From assembly GCA_002784145.1 (NCBI GenBank), contig PFKE01000105.1:1-34301 (forward strand): a stretch of 34,301 nt of DNA. The letters are read 5' to 3'. Position 1 is the first letter of the stretch. Each line of letters starts with the position of its first letter. Positions 18,710-26,982 of this stretch are shown one piece after another. The notes beneath the pieces are model-generated. The model worked only from the letters and a program-made list of their open reading frames with translations. It did no database searches and was not told the DNA's origin. The DNA is from Flavobacteriaceae bacterium CG_4_10_14_3_um_filter_33_47 (GTDB taxonomy: Bacteria; Bacteroidota; Bacteroidia; Flavobacteriales; Flavobacteriaceae). A program made the translations under genes and the position numbers.

Positions 18710-19222
18710 TTATACGTTGCCAATCTTTTCACGAAGCACTATTAGCGCAGTATGCATTCGTTTTTCTACCGCTTTAACCGAAATCCCTAATTGTTCAGCA
18801 ATGTCTTTATATTTCATTTTTTCAATTCTATTTAGCAAAAAAACTTCTCGTTGAGTTTTTGGTAAATCTTTAATGGTTTTTTCAAGTTTTATTAAAAATT
18901 CTTCTTCAAGCAGTATAAACTCAGGAGATTCATTAGTACTTGATTTATTTTGTTCTTGTTGGTGTTTTTGTACAACTTTATTGTGTTTTACAATGTTTAG
19001 AAATAAATTATTTGCGATGGTAAAGAGGTAATTTTTTACGGTATCGTACAATACTTTTTCACAATCTTCCCAAATTTTAACAAAAGTGTCTTGTACAATA
19101 TCTTCAGCAACTTTAACATCTCTTGTTTTTGAAAAAATAAAACGTTTTACATCTTTAGCATAGGTATTAAAAATATTTTCAAAGACTTTATCGTTGCAAA
19201 TGTTTTTTGATTTTGCATTCAT
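18710..19222 (-). CDS. ECF RNA polymerase sigma factor, FecI/RpoE-like
   Basis: This 170-residue protein has sigma region 2 at about residues 15-85 (FENIFNTYAKDVKRFIFSKT, then VAEDIVQDTFVKIWE) and region 4 at about 110-165 (LPKTQREVFLLNRIEKMKYK, then IAEQLGISVKAVEKRMHTAL). There is no region 1.1 or 3, as expected for the ECF group. It leads the operon sigma-fecR-receptor, with 61 bases before fecR. Autoregulation is likely by family precedent. The intergenic region upstream is shared with the thioredoxin/ApbE operon, so that operon is a candidate second target. Confidence 0.95.
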   Translation of the reverse strand: MNAKSKNICNDKVFENIFNTYAKDVKRFIFSKTRDVKVAEDIVQDTFVKIWEDCEKVLYDTVKNYLFTIANNLFLNIVKHNKVVQKHQQEQNKSSTNESPEFILLEEEFLIKLEKTIKDLPKTQREVFLLNRIEKMKYKDIAEQLGISVKAVEKRMHTALIVLREKIGNV

Positions 19223-19246
19223 GTTACCATGTATTCATTGAAGTTT

Positions 19247-19254
19247 CAAATCTA
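19247..19254 (-). promoter_or_regulatory. Candidate -7 element for the ECF sigma operon
   Basis: Minus-strand TAGATTTG is an exact match to TAnnTTTG and lies 25 bases upstream of the sigma-factor ATG. A matching -33 element is not obvious. This would be the housekeeping promoter of the operon. Confidence 0.4.
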
Positions 19255-19276
19255 AATAAAAAATATAACATAGCTG

Positions 19277-19303
19277 GGTAGGGTATTTAATTAATGAATT
19301 GTA
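19277..19303 (+). promoter_or_regulatory. Bipartite repeat copy 1, candidate ECF promoter
   Basis: GGTAGGGTAT, 12 unrelated bases, then TTGTA. The same arrangement with identical spacing occurs 159 bases downstream. The two-block architecture with fixed spacing is that of a sigma-recognised promoter or a dimer-bound operator, pointing rightward toward the thioredoxin/ApbE operon. Confidence 0.45.
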
Positions 19304-19435
19304 TACTTTATAAAGTAAAGGGATTGTTATCTTAAAAATACCCTCGTAAATAACAAATAGCAATTCCTTAAATTGTTGATTAATAGCGAAAAAACTTATT
19401 TTATAAGGTTTTTTTTATAAATATTAAACATTTTT

Positions 19436-19462
19436 GGTAGGGTATATTTATATGTGGTTGTA
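19436..19462 (+). promoter_or_regulatory. Bipartite repeat copy 2, candidate ECF promoter
   Basis: Second copy of GGTAGGGTAT-N12-TTGTA, ending 136 bases before the thioredoxin-like start codon. The 12-base spacer differs almost completely from copy 1, so the conserved blocks are likely the functional parts. Confidence 0.45.
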
Positions 19463-19598
19463 ATTTTTTTAAAACATATAAGACTAAATAAACGCTATAA
19501 GATAAATCTTAGTATTGAAAAAATGGATAGGTTAAATTATAAAGCCCTGTTTTTTAAGTTTTAATTTCTAAAGTTAATTTTAATAACAAAATAAAATT

Positions 19599-20033
19599 AT
19601 GAACTATAAAATTATTGTTTTAGTGGTGTTGGCGTTTTCACTAAATGCAACTGCACAAGAATGGTTAACTGATATTGAGAGCGCAAAAGAAATTGCCTTA
19701 AAAAACAAATCTAAGATTGTTTTGGTATTCCAAGGTTCTGATTGGTGTGCTCCTTGTATAAAACTTGATAATGAAGTGTGGAGTACGCCTGAGTTTAAAA
19801 CATTATCCAAAAATCATTTTGTGATGCTTAAGGCAGATTTTCCAAGAAGAAAAGCCAATAAATTGTCTGAAGAACAAACCATACACAATGCCAAACTTGC
19901 AGAGAGGTATAATAAACAGGGTTTTTTTCCATTGGTTGTTGTTTTAGATGCAGAAGGCCATGTTTTAGGAAAGATAGGCTATGAAAAAATATCCCCAAAA
20001 GCATATTTCGAAAAATTAACTTCTTTTAAATAA
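19599..20033 (+). CDS. Exported thioredoxin-like protein (Thioredoxin_7 type)
   Basis: This 144-residue protein has a signal peptide (IIVLVVLAFSLNATAQ) and a thioredoxin fold. The active site is WCAPC, with Cys50 and Cys53. The preceding VLVFQGSD strand and the later FFPLVVVLDAEGHVLG, with its cis-Pro region, complete the fold. It would act in the periplasm as a disulfide reductase or thiol donor. It is the first gene of the operon with apbE, DUF4266 and DUF3570, with 5 bases to apbE. A plausible client is the Cys-containing tail of the DUF4266 lipoprotein, but that is inference. Confidence 0.9.
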   Translation: MNYKIIVLVVLAFSLNATAQEWLTDIESAKEIALKNKSKIVLVFQGSDWCAPCIKLDNEVWSTPEFKTLSKNHFVMLKADFPRRKANKLSEEQTIHNAKLAERYNKQGFFPLVVVLDAEGHVLGKIGYEKISPKAYFEKLTSFK

Positions 20034-20038
20034 GAATT

Positions 20039-21022
20039 TTGAAAATCTATATTGTTGCAATAGTATTCTTTTTAAGTTCATTTGCATTTTCCAAGCAAGT
20101 TTACACCAGAACCCTAAAGATTATGGGAAGTCGTTTTGATATTACTGTAGTGGCAGAAAATCAAATTGAAGCTGACGGTTTTATTGACATGGCGATAAAT
20201 GAGATTTCAAGAATTGAAAAAGTGATTTCTTCTTGGGATACTTTAACGGAAACATCAGAAATTAACAGAAATGCTGGAATAAAACCCGTTATGGTTAGTG
20301 AAGAGCTGTTTAATTTAATTCAACGATCCATAAAAATTTCAAAATTAACAGATGGTGCCTTTGATATCAGTTATGCATCTATGGATAAGGTTTGGAAGTT
20401 TGATGGCAGTATGATAGAAATGCCCAGTGAAGAAACCATAAAGCGTTCGGTTGCTAAGGTAGGATACCAAAACATTATTTTAAATAAAACCAATCGTTCT
20501 GTGTTATTAAAATTGAAAGGAATGAAGATTGGTTTTGGAGCTATAGGTAAGGGATATGCTGCAGATAAGGCTAAAGCACTATTGATAAGTAAAGGGGTTA
20601 AGGCAGGTATTATCAATGCATCGGGCGATTTAAATACCTGGGGCACACAACCAGACGGTAAAGATTGGATGGTTGCAATTGTTAATCCTATTAACAAAGA
20701 AAAGGTCTTCTCTTGGTTGCCAGTAAAAAATAGCGCCGTAGTTACGTCAGGTAATTATGAAAAGTATGTCTCTTTTAATAACGTGATATATACCCATATT
20801 ATTGACCCAAGAACTGGATATCCATGTACTGGAATTTTAAGTGTATCTATTTTTACAGCAAATGCGGAACTCGCAGATGCTTTAGCAACGTCTATTTTTG
20901 TTATGGGTGTTGATGTTGGTCTTGATTTTATTAATCAATTAAAAGGAGTAGAGTGCATTCTTGTTGATAAAGACAGCAAAGTTCGTACCTCAAAAAATAT
21001 AAATTTAAAAGAATTGAATTAG
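20039..21022 (+). CDS. apbE: FAD:protein FMN transferase
   Basis: This 327-residue protein starts at a TTG (KIYIVAIVFFLSSFAFS gives a signal peptide directly after it) and has the normal ApbE length. Family motifs are MGSRFDITVV (29-38), DGAFDISYAS (105-114), GAIGKGYA (167-174), ASGDLNTWG (194-202) and the metal/substrate region HIIDPRTGYP (253-262). ApbE transfers FMN from FAD to a Thr or Ser of exported proteins such as NqrB/NqrC and FMN-binding-domain proteins. No Nqr, Rnf or FMN_bind-domain gene is visible in this window. The most likely local substrate is therefore the lipoprotein encoded 2 bases downstream. Confidence 0.95.
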   Translation: MKIYIVAIVFFLSSFAFSKQVYTRTLKIMGSRFDITVVAENQIEADGFIDMAINEISRIEKVISSWDTLTETSEINRNAGIKPVMVSEELFNLIQRSIKISKLTDGAFDISYASMDKVWKFDGSMIEMPSEETIKRSVAKVGYQNIILNKTNRSVLLKLKGMKIGFGAIGKGYAADKAKALLISKGVKAGIINASGDLNTWGTQPDGKDWMVAIVNPINKEKVFSWLPVKNSAVVTSGNYEKYVSFNNVIYTHIIDPRTGYPCTGILSVSIFTANAELADALATSIFVMGVDVGLDFINQLKGVECILVDKDSKVRTSKNINLKELN

Positions 21023-21024
21023 TT

Positions 21025-21234
21025 ATGAAAAAGTTACTTATTGCGTTTACAGCCTTGTTTACTGTAACATCTTGTATGACAGTAAAAGAATATGAAAAAG
21101 TTAACCTAAACGATCCAGATATGGCGCTAACAAGAAAAAAAGTAGATAGATTCGAAACCAATTTTCAGGTTTATAGAGAAGGTGCTTCAGGTGCAAATGG
21201 CGGAAAATCTGGTGGTGGTTGTGGCTGTAATTAA
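21025..21234 (+). CDS. DUF4266 small lipoprotein
   Basis: This 69-residue precursor has a lipoprotein signal peptide: MKKLLIAFTALFTVTSC with lipobox VTSC and lipidated Cys17, leaving a 53-residue mature protein. The mature part has KEYEKVNLNDPDMALTRKKV, then YREGASGANGG, and ends SGGGCGCN. This agrees with my recollection of DUF4266. EGAS (52-55) resembles the SGAT/DGAS-type acceptor sites used by ApbE, with Ser55 as the possible flavin-bearing residue. The two tail Cys (66 and 68) could bind metal or form a thiol site for the thioredoxin-like protein. The function is unknown; the flavinylation idea is my inference. Confidence 0.85.
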   Translation: MKKLLIAFTALFTVTSCMTVKEYEKVNLNDPDMALTRKKVDRFETNFQVYREGASGANGGKSGGGCGCN

Positions 21235-21255
21235 TTATCTACAAAAAATAATATC

Positions 21256-22695
21256 ATGAATAAATCGTATAAAACATTAGTGGTTTTTTTAGTTTTTACT
21301 ACCATTATATTTGCTCAACAAAATGAAACTGAGACTTACAAAAAACGTGTATTAGAAACCACGGAAGTCGATTTTTTAACAAGTTATTATACCCAAGAAG
21401 GTGATAATGCAGCTGTTACAGGAGGTATTGGTAACGAACATTTAACAGATTTTACACCTACATTTGTGGTCAGTGTGCCCTTAAACGACGATGATGTTTT
21501 AACTATTGATGCTGGGGTTTCTGCATATTCTTCGGCTTCGTCCAGTAATTTAAATCCATTTAATTTTGGAGGGGAGGAGGTTGATATTTCTGAAATGGCA
21601 CCATCTAATATTATTGGAAGTCCTTGGGTGGCATCTTCTGGAGCCTCAAAAAGCGATTTATGGGCTGGTATAAGTGGGGATTATTCACACAGCTCTCCTG
21701 ATAGAAATACTATTTGGAATGCAGACGTTTCATTTGCTAGTGAGTATGACTATTTTTCAATTGGTTTTGGTGGTGGCATAACAAAACTTTTTAATGAAAA
21801 AAACACTACCATTAATGTTAGCACAAAAATATATTTAGATTCTTGGAAACCAGAATTTCCTATTGAGTTGAAATGGCACACTTACGTTGATGGCGATTTA
21901 AATGCTGGTGTTTTTAGAGACGTCCCTATTTATAATCAAAATGGAATAGCCATTGATAAATCTGGAGCAACTGGTTCTGTTTGGAGTCCAGATCGTTATC
22001 AAGGTATTTCAAATAAATCAAGGAACTCGTATTCAATCTCTTTTAGTTTTTCTCAAATTTTAAGTAAAAACGCTCAGGCTTCTTTGTTTTTTGATATAGT
22101 TAAACAAGATGGATGGTTAGGAAATCCTATGCAACGCGTCTATTTTTCTGATATTGATAATTTCTATATAGGAAACGCTTCCAATATTCCAAATTACAGG
22201 TCGTCATCTAATAACGACGTGTTTCAATTGGCTGATGATATAGAACGATTACCTAATAGCAGATTTAAAATCCCCATAGGATTAAGTTTTAATTACTATA
22301 TAAATGAAACCTTTACCTTACGTACTTATTATCGATATTATTATGATGACTGGGGAATTAATTCGCATACCGCTAATATTGAAATCCCTATAAAAATTAA
22401 TTCAAAATTTACCTTATATCCTTCTTATAGATATTATAACCAAACAGCGGCAGATTACTTTGAGCCTTTTGAAGAACATGTTTCTACAGAAAGATATTAT
22501 ACTTCAGATTATGATTTATCTAAATTCAGTGCCAATCAATATGGCTTTGGAATAAGTTATGCCGATATTTTTGCTAAATGGCACATTAAAAATTTTGGCT
22601 TGAAAAATATCGATTTAAAGTATAATAACTATGAACGAAATTCCGGTTTAACAGCTAATATTATTTCCTTGGGTTTTAAATTTGCTATGGATTAG
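21256..22695 (+). CDS. DUF3570 outer-membrane beta-barrel protein
   Basis: This 479-residue protein has a signal peptide (TLVVFLVFTTIIFAQ). A long beta-rich body follows with alternating polar and aromatic residues, for example FTLRTYYRYYYDDWGI and FTLYPSYRYYNQTAADYF. The C-terminus (ISLGFKFAMD) is close to an aromatic beta-signal. The N-terminal region (TSYYTQEGDNAAVTGG) and length agree with the DUF3570 family. It probably sits in the outer membrane. It is the last gene of the thioredoxin-apbE-DUF4266 operon, 21 bases after the lipoprotein, and I infer that barrel and lipoprotein form a complex. Confidence 0.87.
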   Translation: MNKSYKTLVVFLVFTTIIFAQQNETETYKKRVLETTEVDFLTSYYTQEGDNAAVTGGIGNEHLTDFTPTFVVSVPLNDDDVLTIDAGVSAYSSASSSNLNPFNFGGEEVDISEMAPSNIIGSPWVASSGASKSDLWAGISGDYSHSSPDRNTIWNADVSFASEYDYFSIGFGGGITKLFNEKNTTINVSTKIYLDSWKPEFPIELKWHTYVDGDLNAGVFRDVPIYNQNGIAIDKSGATGSVWSPDRYQGISNKSRNSYSISFSFSQILSKNAQASLFFDIVKQDGWLGNPMQRVYFSDIDNFYIGNASNIPNYRSSSNNDVFQLADDIERLPNSRFKIPIGLSFNYYINETFTLRTYYRYYYDDWGINSHTANIEIPIKINSKFTLYPSYRYYNQTAADYFEPFEEHVSTERYYTSDYDLSKFSANQYGFGISYADIFAKWHIKNFGLKNIDLKYNNYERNSGLTANIISLGFKFAMD

Positions 22696-22819
22696 TTGTT
22701 TACAAACTAGTTATAAATCTATCTTAAAGTTTTTTATTCTTCTTTATAATTGTAGTATTTTGCCATGGTTATTTGTGCAGGATTAGAGAAGGCCAATTAA
22801 CGTTAATTAATACGGGTTT

Positions 22820-25738
22820 ATGCGTCATTTTAAGGTTGCTTTTTTTACATTCTTTATTTTAAATGTTGTTTTTGGTCAAAATTTTAAGGATCCATTAATA
22901 TCATTAAATGCTAAGGCTCAAGAAAAATGGGTAGATAGTGTTTATAATTCATTAACATTAAAAGAAAAAGTTGGACAATTATATACCATTCAAGTATTTT
23001 CAAAACAGGACGAAGCCACTAAAAAAATTATAATAGACTTAATAAAGGACTATCAAATAGGAGGTGTTATTTATTCAAAAGGAGATCCTGTAAGTCAGGC
23101 TAACCTAGATAATGAGCTGCAAAAGCTTTCAAAAATTCCATTACTTGTAAGTATGGATGCAGAATGGGGTTTAAACATGCGATTAGATTCAACCTTTGCT
23201 TTTCCTTGGAATATGACTCTTGGAGCCATTGATAATAACCAATTAATAGAACAAGTTGGAAAGCACATTGGAGAACATTGTAAACGTTTGGGTGTTCATT
23301 TAAATTTTGCGCCTGTTGTTGATATTAATACCAACCCTAAAAATCCTATAATCGGAAACAGGTCCTTTGGTGAAGATAGAGATAATGTTACCAACAAGGC
23401 ATTAGCTTTTATGAAAGGCATGCAATCTGTTGGTGTTTTAGGCAATGCGAAGCATTTTCCTGGTCATGGAGATACCGATTCTGATTCTCATAAAACATTG
23501 CCAACTATAAATTTTGATGCTAAACGAATCGATTCCGTTGAGTTGTATCCTTATAAAAAATTAATAAAAGAAGGGCTTTCCAGTGTTATGGTAGCGCATT
23601 TAAATGTGCCAAGTTTAGAAACGCAGGGTAAATATCCTTCGTCTTTGTCAAAACACATCGTTACCAATATTTTAAAGGATTCCTTAAAATTTCAAGGACT
23701 TATTATTTCTGACGCACTTAGTATGAAAGGAGCTGCAGATTTTAATGAGTCTGGTGAAATAGATTTGGCGGCTTTTATGGCAGGAAATGATATATTACTC
23801 ATGTCTGAAAACCCTTCAATAGGAATCAACAAAATTGTCGATGCTTATTATGAAGGCAAAATTTCAGAATATCGTTTAGAGTACTCTGTAAAGAAAATTC
23901 TAAAGGCAAAATTTAAAGTAGGTTTAAATCAGTATAAACCTATAGCTACCAAGCATTTGGTTGAAGATTTAAACCGTATTAAAGACCATGCTTTGTATGA
24001 AGAACTTATTGAAAATGCTATTACCGTTGTAAAAAACACATCCAATATTCTACCCTTACGAAGGTTAGAAACCAAAACCATAGCGTATGTAAAAATGGGT
24101 GATGATGATGGAACGCCCTTTTTTGAAGAGTTAAAAAAATACGGAAAAGTACATGAAGTAAAAGCCAAAAAATTAGATGAACTTTTAAACAAATTACAAT
24201 CGTATAACACGGTTATTATTGGGTTTCATCGTTCAAATGCCAGTCCTTGGAAATCTTTTGAGATTTCAGACCAAGAATTGGTTTGGTTATATGAAATTGC
24301 AAGGACCCATACCCTTATTTTGGATGTGTTTGTAAAACCTTATGTGCTTTCAGATTTTAAAAGCATAGAAAACATTGAAAGTATTATTGTAAGTTACCAG
24401 AACAGTGACATTGCCCAACAAAAATCGGCTCAATTAATATTTGGAGCCATCCCTTCTAAAGGAAATTTACCAGTTTCTACCGGAGATTTTTTTAAAGCAG
24501 GTGATGGTATTCATATTAATGATTTAGAACGCTTAAGCTATACCATTCCAGAACGTGCCGGTATGAGTTCAAAAAAAATGGAAAAAATAGATTCTGTTGC
24601 CCAATATGCTATTAAAAATAGAATGACACCTGGAATTCAATTACTTGTAGCCAGAAAGGGTAAGGTTATTTACCATAAAAATTTTGGAAAGCATACTTAT
24701 GAAGGTCAAGAAATGGTGACATCAAACGATATTTATGATGTGGCTTCATTAACAAAAATTCTGGCAACGTTGCCATTACTTATGGAGTTAGAAGAACAAG
24801 GTATTGTGAATTTAGATACTAAGTTATCTCAAATACTACCGGAATATAAAAATTCCAATAAAGCTAAGATAACGCTAAAGCAAATGCTATCTCATTATGC
24901 AAGACTTGCACCATGGATTCCGTTTTATGTGGCCACTTTAGATTCTGTTACAAAAAAGCCGAGCGCAAAATACTACAGAAGTACGCCTAGCAGTAAATTT
25001 AATCTTGAAGTCGCCAAAGGTTTATATTTAAGAGCTGATTATCAAGATAGTATGCAATTTATTGTTAAAGAAAGCAAGTTATTAGATAGGCTAAAATATA
25101 GATATAGCGATTTGCCATATTATATTTTAAAGAAATTTATTGAAACCCATTACGACAAACCTTTGGATGCATTAATCCAAGACCATTTTTATGAATCATT
25201 AGGCGCTAATTTAACCCTATACAATCCTTATCATAAAATAAGTAATAAAAATATTGTGCCAACAGAAATTGATGATTATTACAGAAACCAAGAAATTCAT
25301 GGATACGTTCATGATATGGGAGCAGCCATGCAAAATGGCGTTGGTGGACATGCTGGAATCTTTAGCAACGCTAACGATGTTGCTAAAATTATGCAGATGT
25401 ATTTGCAAAAAGGATTTTATGGCGGAAAACGCTATTTAAAACCAGAAACTATTGATAAATTTAACACCTGTTATTTTTGCAATAAAGATAATAGAAGAGG
25501 TATTGGATTTGATAAACCTCAATTACAAGATGAAGGGCCTACTTGTGGATGTGTTTCCATGGCTAGCTTTGGGCATTCAGGCTTTACGGGAACATATGCT
25601 TGGGCAGATCCCGAAAAAGATATTGTCTATGTGTTTTTAGCCAACAGAACCTACCCCAGCGCAGGAAAAAATTTATTATTAAAAGAAAATATTAGAACCG
25701 TTATTCAACGCTTAATTTATGAAGCGATAGAAGATTAA
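22820..25738 (+). CDS. Fusion of NagZ-like GH3 hydrolase and class-C beta-lactamase-like serine hydrolase
   Basis: This 972-residue exported protein (signal peptide FFTFFILNVVFGQ) contains two enzymes. Residues about 35-400 are a family-3 glycoside hydrolase. KHFPGHGDTDSDSH carries the NagZ-type Asp222-His224 dyad, and Asp298 in IISDALSMKG is the likely nucleophile. A GH3 C-terminal-like region runs to about 560. Residues about 585-965 form a serine hydrolase of the AmpC/PBP4 type. It has Ser643 and Lys646 in SLTK, Tyr762 in YSD, and HSGFTG (919-924) in place of a KTG box. NagZ removes N-acetylglucosamine from peptidoglycan fragments; the second domain probably acts on peptides or esters of the same material. 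Four Cys (884, 887, 909, 911) could form a metal site. bshA follows after 20 bases. Confidence 0.9.
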   Translation: MRHFKVAFFTFFILNVVFGQNFKDPLISLNAKAQEKWVDSVYNSLTLKEKVGQLYTIQVFSKQDEATKKIIIDLIKDYQIGGVIYSKGDPVSQANLDNELQKLSKIPLLVSMDAEWGLNMRLDSTFAFPWNMTLGAIDNNQLIEQVGKHIGEHCKRLGVHLNFAPVVDINTNPKNPIIGNRSFGEDRDNVTNKALAFMKGMQSVGVLGNAKHFPGHGDTDSDSHKTLPTINFDAKRIDSVELYPYKKLIKEGLSSVMVAHLNVPSLETQGKYPSSLSKHIVTNILKDSLKFQGLIISDALSMKGAADFNESGEIDLAAFMAGNDILLMSENPSIGINKIVDAYYEGKISEYRLEYSVKKILKAKFKVGLNQYKPIATKHLVEDLNRIKDHALYEELIENAITVVKNTSNILPLRRLETKTIAYVKMGDDDGTPFFEELKKYGKVHEVKAKKLDELLNKLQSYNTVIIGFHRSNASPWKSFEISDQELVWLYEIARTHTLILDVFVKPYVLSDFKSIENIESIIVSYQNSDIAQQKSAQLIFGAIPSKGNLPVSTGDFFKAGDGIHINDLERLSYTIPERAGMSSKKMEKIDSVAQYAIKNRMTPGIQLLVARKGKVIYHKNFGKHTYEGQEMVTSNDIYDVASLTKILATLPLLMELEEQGIVNLDTKLSQILPEYKNSNKAKITLKQMLSHYARLAPWIPFYVATLDSVTKKPSAKYYRSTPSSKFNLEVAKGLYLRADYQDSMQFIVKESKLLDRLKYRYSDLPYYILKKFIETHYDKPLDALIQDHFYESLGANLTLYNPYHKISNKNIVPTEIDDYYRNQEIHGYVHDMGAAMQNGVGGHAGIFSNANDVAKIMQMYLQKGFYGGKRYLKPETIDKFNTCYFCNKDNRRGIGFDKPQLQDEGPTCGCVSMASFGHSGFTGTYAWADPEKDIVYVFLANRTYPSAGKNLLLKENIRTVIQRLIYEAIED

Positions 25739-25758
25739 TAAAGAAAAAACAATCAATT

Positions 25759-26895
25759 ATGCGAATAGGAATTGTATGCTATCCTACTTTTGGTGGTAGT
25801 GGTGTTGTAGCAACAGAGCTTGGATTAGAGCTTTCTAAGCGAGGGCATGAAATCCATTTTATTACTTACAATCAACCCGTAAGATTGGAATTATTAAGTA
25901 ATAATGTACATTACCACGAAGTAACCGTTCCAGAATATCCGTTATTTCATTATCAACCTTATGAATTGGCCTTATCAAGCAAGTTGGTCGATATGGTTAA
26001 ACTTCACAATATTGAAATTTTACATGTGCATTACGCCATACCTCATGCTTATGCAGCTTATATGGCTAAAAAAATGCTACAAGAAGAAGGGATTTTTGTG
26101 CCCATTGTAACAACGCTGCACGGCACAGACATAACCCTTGTAGGGAGTCATCCTTTTTACAAACCAGCGGTGGCCTTTAGTATCAATAAATCGGATGCCG
26201 TTACAGCAGTTTCAAAAAGCTTGAAAGACGATACCATGCGTTTATTTGATATTAAAAAAAATATATCGGTCGTTCCAAATTTTATAGATTTAGATAAATA
26301 TAACAATTCTTTTACAGATTGCCAGAGAGCTATGATGGCCAAAGATGACGAAAGAATCATAACCCATATAAGCAACCTTAGACCTGTAAAACGGGTTAAA
26401 GATGTTATTTCTGTTTTTTATAATATTCAAAAAGAAATACCAGCTAAACTCATGTTGGTTGGTGAAGGCCCAGAGAGGGAATATGTTGAGCTGCAATGTC
26501 AAAAATTGGGAATATCAGATAGCGTAATTTTCTTTGGAAAAAGTAATGAAATAAATAAAATTTTAGGCTTTAGCGATTTATTTTTATTGCCTTCAGAGAC
26601 TGAGAGTTTTGGTTTGGCTGCATTGGAAGCCATGGCATCGAGCGTAGCCGTAATTTCCAGCAATACAGGTGGTATTCCTGAAGTAAATATTCACGGTGTA
26701 TCAGGATTTTTAAGTCAAGTTGGAGATGTTGAAGATATGACCAAAAACGCACTTTATATCTTAAAAGATAAAACTCGTTTAGAAACCTTTAAAAACAACG
26801 CCAGAAAGGAAGCTTTAAAATTCGACCTTCATAAAATTGTACCTCAATACGAAGCCATTTATCAAGATACACTTTCTAAATGCTTGGTTCTGTAG
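25759..26895 (+). CDS. bshA: N-acetyl-alpha-D-glucosaminyl L-malate synthase
   Basis: This 378-residue GT4-family glycosyltransferase makes the first intermediate of bacillithiol by joining GlcNAc from UDP-GlcNAc to L-malate in the cytosol. The N-terminus MRIGIVCYPTFGGSGVVATE is highly characteristic of BshA. TTLHGTDITLVG and the nucleotide-binding ESFGLAALEAMA are also present. It suggests the organism makes bacillithiol or a related thiol; bshB and bshC are not in this window. It follows the GH3/serine hydrolase gene closely, which could share GlcNAc metabolism with it. Confidence 0.95.
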   Translation: MRIGIVCYPTFGGSGVVATELGLELSKRGHEIHFITYNQPVRLELLSNNVHYHEVTVPEYPLFHYQPYELALSSKLVDMVKLHNIEILHVHYAIPHAYAAYMAKKMLQEEGIFVPIVTTLHGTDITLVGSHPFYKPAVAFSINKSDAVTAVSKSLKDDTMRLFDIKKNISVVPNFIDLDKYNNSFTDCQRAMMAKDDERIITHISNLRPVKRVKDVISVFYNIQKEIPAKLMLVGEGPEREYVELQCQKLGISDSVIFFGKSNEINKILGFSDLFLLPSETESFGLAALEAMASSVAVISSNTGGIPEVNIHGVSGFLSQVGDVEDMTKNALYILKDKTRLETFKNNARKEALKFDLHKIVPQYEAIYQDTLSKCLVL

Positions 26896-26903
26896 CCCTT
26901 AAT

Positions 26904-26934
26904 ACATAATAAAACAGTTTAAATACTATTATGT
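26904..26934 (+). terminator. Weak hairpin after bshA
   Basis: ACATAATA (26904-26911) pairs with TATTATGT (26927-26934) around a 15-base loop. No T-tract follows, so termination is doubtful. Confidence 0.3.
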
Positions 26935-26982
26935 GCTCATTTAGCGTATCTTTATAAATAGTTATTTACTAACAATTTAAAT

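Larger units (their letters stand above)
19223..19598. promoter_or_regulatory. Divergent regulatory region between the ECF sigma and thioredoxin/ApbE operons
   Basis: This 376-base gap holds no convincing gene. It contains two copies of GGTAGGGTAT-N12-TTGTA on the plus strand (19277-19303 and 19436-19462). An inverted AATACCCT lies at 19337-19344, and a -7-like element for the sigma gene at 19247-19254. The sequence is otherwise AT-rich. A long 5' untranslated region of the thioredoxin operon may occupy the right half. Confidence 0.6.

Noticed and set aside
15400-19222. A SusC/SusD polysaccharide-utilisation locus
   Set aside because: There is no SusD gene and no carbohydrate-active enzyme beside the receptor. 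The STN-containing receptor with FecR and ECF sigma fits ligand-induced uptake of the FecA type instead.
19223-19598. Riboswitch or small RNA in the longest intergenic gap
   Set aside because: The gap is AT-rich with repeats, but I found no extended conserved stem arrangement of a known riboswitch; only the bipartite boxes stand out.
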